DNA of 64,000 nt from Paracoccaceae bacterium (lineage in GTDB: Bacteria; Pseudomonadota; Alphaproteobacteria; Rhodobacterales; Rhodobacteraceae): positions 1-64,000 of the forward strand of contig JAOTXT010000007.1 of assembly GCA_029862205.1 (NCBI GenBank). Direction: 5' to 3'. This document shows positions 61,991 through 64,000 of the stretch, piece after piece. The first letter of the stretch is position 1; each line of letters opens with the position of its first letter. The notes beneath the pieces were generated by a model. The model was not told the origin of the DNA. It was given only the letters and a program-made list of their open reading frames with translations, and searched no databases. A program made the position numbers and the translations under genes.

Positions 61991-64000
61991 ATGCCCGATC
62001 TGCTCGATGATATCCGCGCCCTGATGCGCGCCGATTACCTGCCGGACGAAGCCGCGGTAGTCGCCCGGCTGGTGCGCTCGGGCGGGCCGGACCGTGCCAC
62101 CCGTGACGCGATCTCCGCGCGCGCTGCGGGGTTGGTGCGCCGGGTGCGTGGCAATACCGACCCCAACCTGATGGAAAGCTTCCTGGCGGAGTACGGCCTC
62201 TCCACGAACGAGGGCGTGGCGCTGATGTGCCTGGCCGAGGCGCTGTTGCGGGTGCCGGACGCCGAAACTATCGACGCCCTGATCGAGGACAAGATCGCGC
62301 CCTCGGACTGGGGCAAGCATCTGGGGCATTCCTCGTCCCCGCTGGTCAATGCTTCGACCTGGGCACTGATGCTGACCGGCAAGGTGCTGGCCGAGCCGGA
62401 AGGCCTGGCCGGCGTTCTGAGGGGCGCGGTCAAACGGTTGGGAGAGCCGGTAATCCGCACCGCGGTTGGGCAGGCCATGAAGGAACTTGGGCGCAATTTC
62501 GTGTTGGGCCGGAGCATCGAGGAGGCGCAGAAGAACGCCCAGGCCTACATGAAAAAGGGCTACACCTATTCCTACGACATGCTGGGCGAAGCCGCGCGCA
62601 CGGAAGCGGATGCGCGCCAGTATCATCTGGCCTATTCGGACGCGATCACCGCGCTGGCAGGGGCCTGTAAATCGGCGGATATTCGCGAGAACCCAGGCAT
62701 TTCAGTCAAGCTGAGCGCGCTGCACCCGCGCTATGAATTCGGTCAGCGCGACCGGGTGATGGCCGAGCTGACCGCGCGCACCCGCTCGCTGGCACTGCTG
62801 GCGAAGTCCGCCAATATGGGCTTCAACATCGACGCCGAGGAGGCGGACCGGCTGGACCTGTCGCTGGACGTCATCGAGGCGGTGCTCGGCGACCCGGCGC
62901 TGAAGGGCTGGGACGGGTTTGGGGTGGTGGTCCAGGCATATGGTCCACGCGCGGGCCATGTGCTCGACTGGCTTCATGCGCTGGCGGAAAGCCTCGACCA
63001 CCGGATTATGGTGCGCTTGGTCAAGGGCGCTTACTGGGACACCGAGATCAAACGCGCCCAGGTTCTGGGGCTGGACGGGTTCCCGGTTTTTACCCGCAAG
63101 ATCTCGACTGACATCAGCTACATCGCCAATGCGGAAAAGCTGCTGGGGATGACCGATCGCATCTACCCGCAATTTGCGACTCACAACGCTCACACGGTTG
63201 CCGCGGTGCTGGGGATGGCGGATGACAGGAGCGTCTTCGAGTTCCAGCGTCTGCATGGGATGGGCGAATCGCTGCACGAGGCGGTTCACGCCGAGGAGGG
63301 TACGCGGTGCCGCATCTATGCGCCGGTGGGGGCACACCGGGACCTGCTTGCATACCTGGTGCGACGGCTATTGGAGAACGGAGCCAACTCGTCCTTCGTC
63401 AACCAGATCGTCGATGAGAGTATTCCCGCCTCGGTGATCGCGCAGGATCCTTTCGACGCTGTGGCCGGGCTGGACGGCGCGATTCCGAACCCGGGCATCC
63501 GGCGCCCAGCCGAGATCTTCGGCGCGGGACGCAAGAATGCGAAGGGGTGGGACATCACCGATCCGGTGGCCATAGAAGGCGTTGACGCGGGGCGAGACCT
63601 GTTCCGCGGCCACCAGTGGCAGGCGGGCCCTACGATTGCGGGTGCCGGGGCGGCGGGCCCGCGGCGCGAGATCACGAACCCCGCGCGGCCCAGTGACGTC
63701 GTGGGCCACGTCATCGATGCGGCGCCCCAGGACGTCGAAGCGGCACTCGCGGCGGCGGCGGGCGGTTTCGCCGAATGGTCGGCAATGACCGCGCATGACC
63801 GAGCCTCGGTCCTGCGCGACGCCGCTGATCTCTATGAGGCGCACGCGCACGAGTTCTTCGCCCTGGCGTCGCGCGAGGCGGGCAAGACAATGCTGGATGC
63901 CGTGGGCGAGGTGCGCGAGGCGGTGGACTTCCTGCGCTTCTACGCTTCCGAAGCGGAGCGGCTGGAGGGCACCGGCGCGCCGCGCGGGCTGATCGCCTGC
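61991..64000 (+). CDS. putA: Bifunctional proline dehydrogenase/P5C dehydrogenase PutA, 5' part (3' end outside window)
   Basis: Oxidises proline to glutamate in two steps. The first 670 codons are visible, with an open frame to the window end. The N-terminus MPDLLDDIRALMRADYLPDE lacks the ribbon-helix-helix DNA-binding domain of E. coli PutA, so it cannot repress itself. The proline dehydrogenase barrel includes the segments VKGAYWDTEIKRAQVLGLDG, TRKISTDISYIA and QFATHNAHTVAAVL; the FAD contacts lie here. An aldehyde dehydrogenase domain begins near residue 535 (LFRGHQWQAGPTI, then AALAAAAGGFAEWSAM). Its activator putR appears truncated next door. Confidence 0.93.
   Translation, partial: MPDLLDDIRALMRADYLPDEAAVVARLVRSGGPDRATRDAISARAAGLVRRVRGNTDPNLMESFLAEYGLSTNEGVALMCLAEALLRVPDAETIDALIEDKIAPSDWGKHLGHSSSPLVNASTWALMLTGKVLAEPEGLAGVLRGAVKRLGEPVIRTAVGQAMKELGRNFVLGRSIEEAQKNAQAYMKKGYTYSYDMLGEAARTEADARQYHLAYSDAITALAGACKSADIRENPGISVKLSALHPRYEFGQRDRVMAELTARTRSLALLAKSANMGFNIDAEEADRLDLSLDVIEAVLGDPALKGWDGFGVVVQAYGPRAGHVLDWLHALAESLDHRIMVRLVKGAYWDTEIKRAQVLGLDGFPVFTRKISTDISYIANAEKLLGMTDRIYPQFATHNAHTVAAVLGMADDRSVFEFQRLHGMGESLHEAVHAEEGTRCRIYAPVGAHRDLLAYLVRRLLENGANSSFVNQIVDESIPASVIAQDPFDAVAGLDGAIPNPGIRRPAEIFGAGRKNAKGWDITDPVAIEGVDAGRDLFRGHQWQAGPTIAGAGAAGPRREITNPARPSDVVGHVIDAAPQDVEAALAAAAGGFAEWSAMTAHDRASVLRDAADLYEAHAHEFFALASREAGKTMLDAVGEVREAVDFLRFYASEAERLEGTGAPRGLIAC

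Noticed and set aside
61783-61992. 70-codon minus-strand frame overlapping the regulator remnant
   Set aside because: Different frame from the one matching the Lrp helix-turn-helix; no similarity seen.

Overview
The window is about 64 kb of high-GC (mid-60s percent by eye) chromosomal DNA. It looks like an alphaproteobacterium of the Rhodobacterales (Roseobacter/Rhodobacter-like). Support: DUF1127, DUF1467 and DUF1194 proteins, an nrdR-ribD / ribE-ribBA-ribH-nusB riboflavin block, a RibBA whose GTP cyclohydrolase II half has lost its zinc cysteines, a short (446 aa) ProS, a TrmFO and an HdaA-type DnaA regulator. Coding density is high. I see no tRNA, rRNA, CRISPR array, complete insertion sequence or phage.

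Layout. 1-4.9 kb: translation and precursor genes (3' part of gltX, cysS, cimA) and a degenerate squalene/phytoene-synthase-like protein. 4.9-13.7 kb: a mixed region with a methyltransferase, a Fic-like protein lacking the catalytic His, trmFO, a TTC38-type TPR protein, a low-GC TrmH-type methyltransferase, a solute-binding-like protein, an MFS carrier, a von Willebrand-type DUF1194 protein and a DUF1127 micro-protein. 13.8-21 kb: riboflavin operon (nrdR, ribD, ribE, ribBA, ribH, nusB, all minus strand), interrupted by two plus-strand capsule-export genes. 21-33 kb: housekeeping (DM13 protein, glyA, nadK, AI-2E-type permease, hda, ppk, ppx, proS, lolC/E, lolD). 33-38.7 kb: an AT-rich intergenic stretch, an orphan Flp pilin, a truncated sulfatase, a second glyA with altered active-site residues, a diguanylate cyclase and speB. 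38.8-49 kb: dnaE, an SdiA-regulated-like protein, mce, DUF1467, membrane and acyltransferase genes, tarD and a class III cyclase-TPR protein.

49-61.6 kb is the most unusual part: a dense, apparently catabolic cluster. It has a tandem VOC protein, a PhnZ-like HD-domain protein, a class III CoA-transferase overlapping a sulfotransferase, and a tight plus-strand operon of enoyl-CoA hydratase, DJ-1/PfpI protein, HMG-CoA-lyase-like enzyme, acyl-CoA dehydrogenase and an ammonia-lyase homologue without the MIO serine. A metal-dependent amidohydrolase, an isocitrate-lyase/PEP-mutase family enzyme and two SDRs follow, one of them without the catalytic Ser and Tyr. The gene set suggests CoA activation, beta-oxidation-like steps and C-C lyase cleavage of an unidentified organic acid, with at least two enzyme scaffolds apparently reused for other chemistry. 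This is the best candidate for an undescribed system. The window ends in the proline-catabolic gene putA (truncated by the window edge), beside a remnant of its usual Lrp-type regulator putR.
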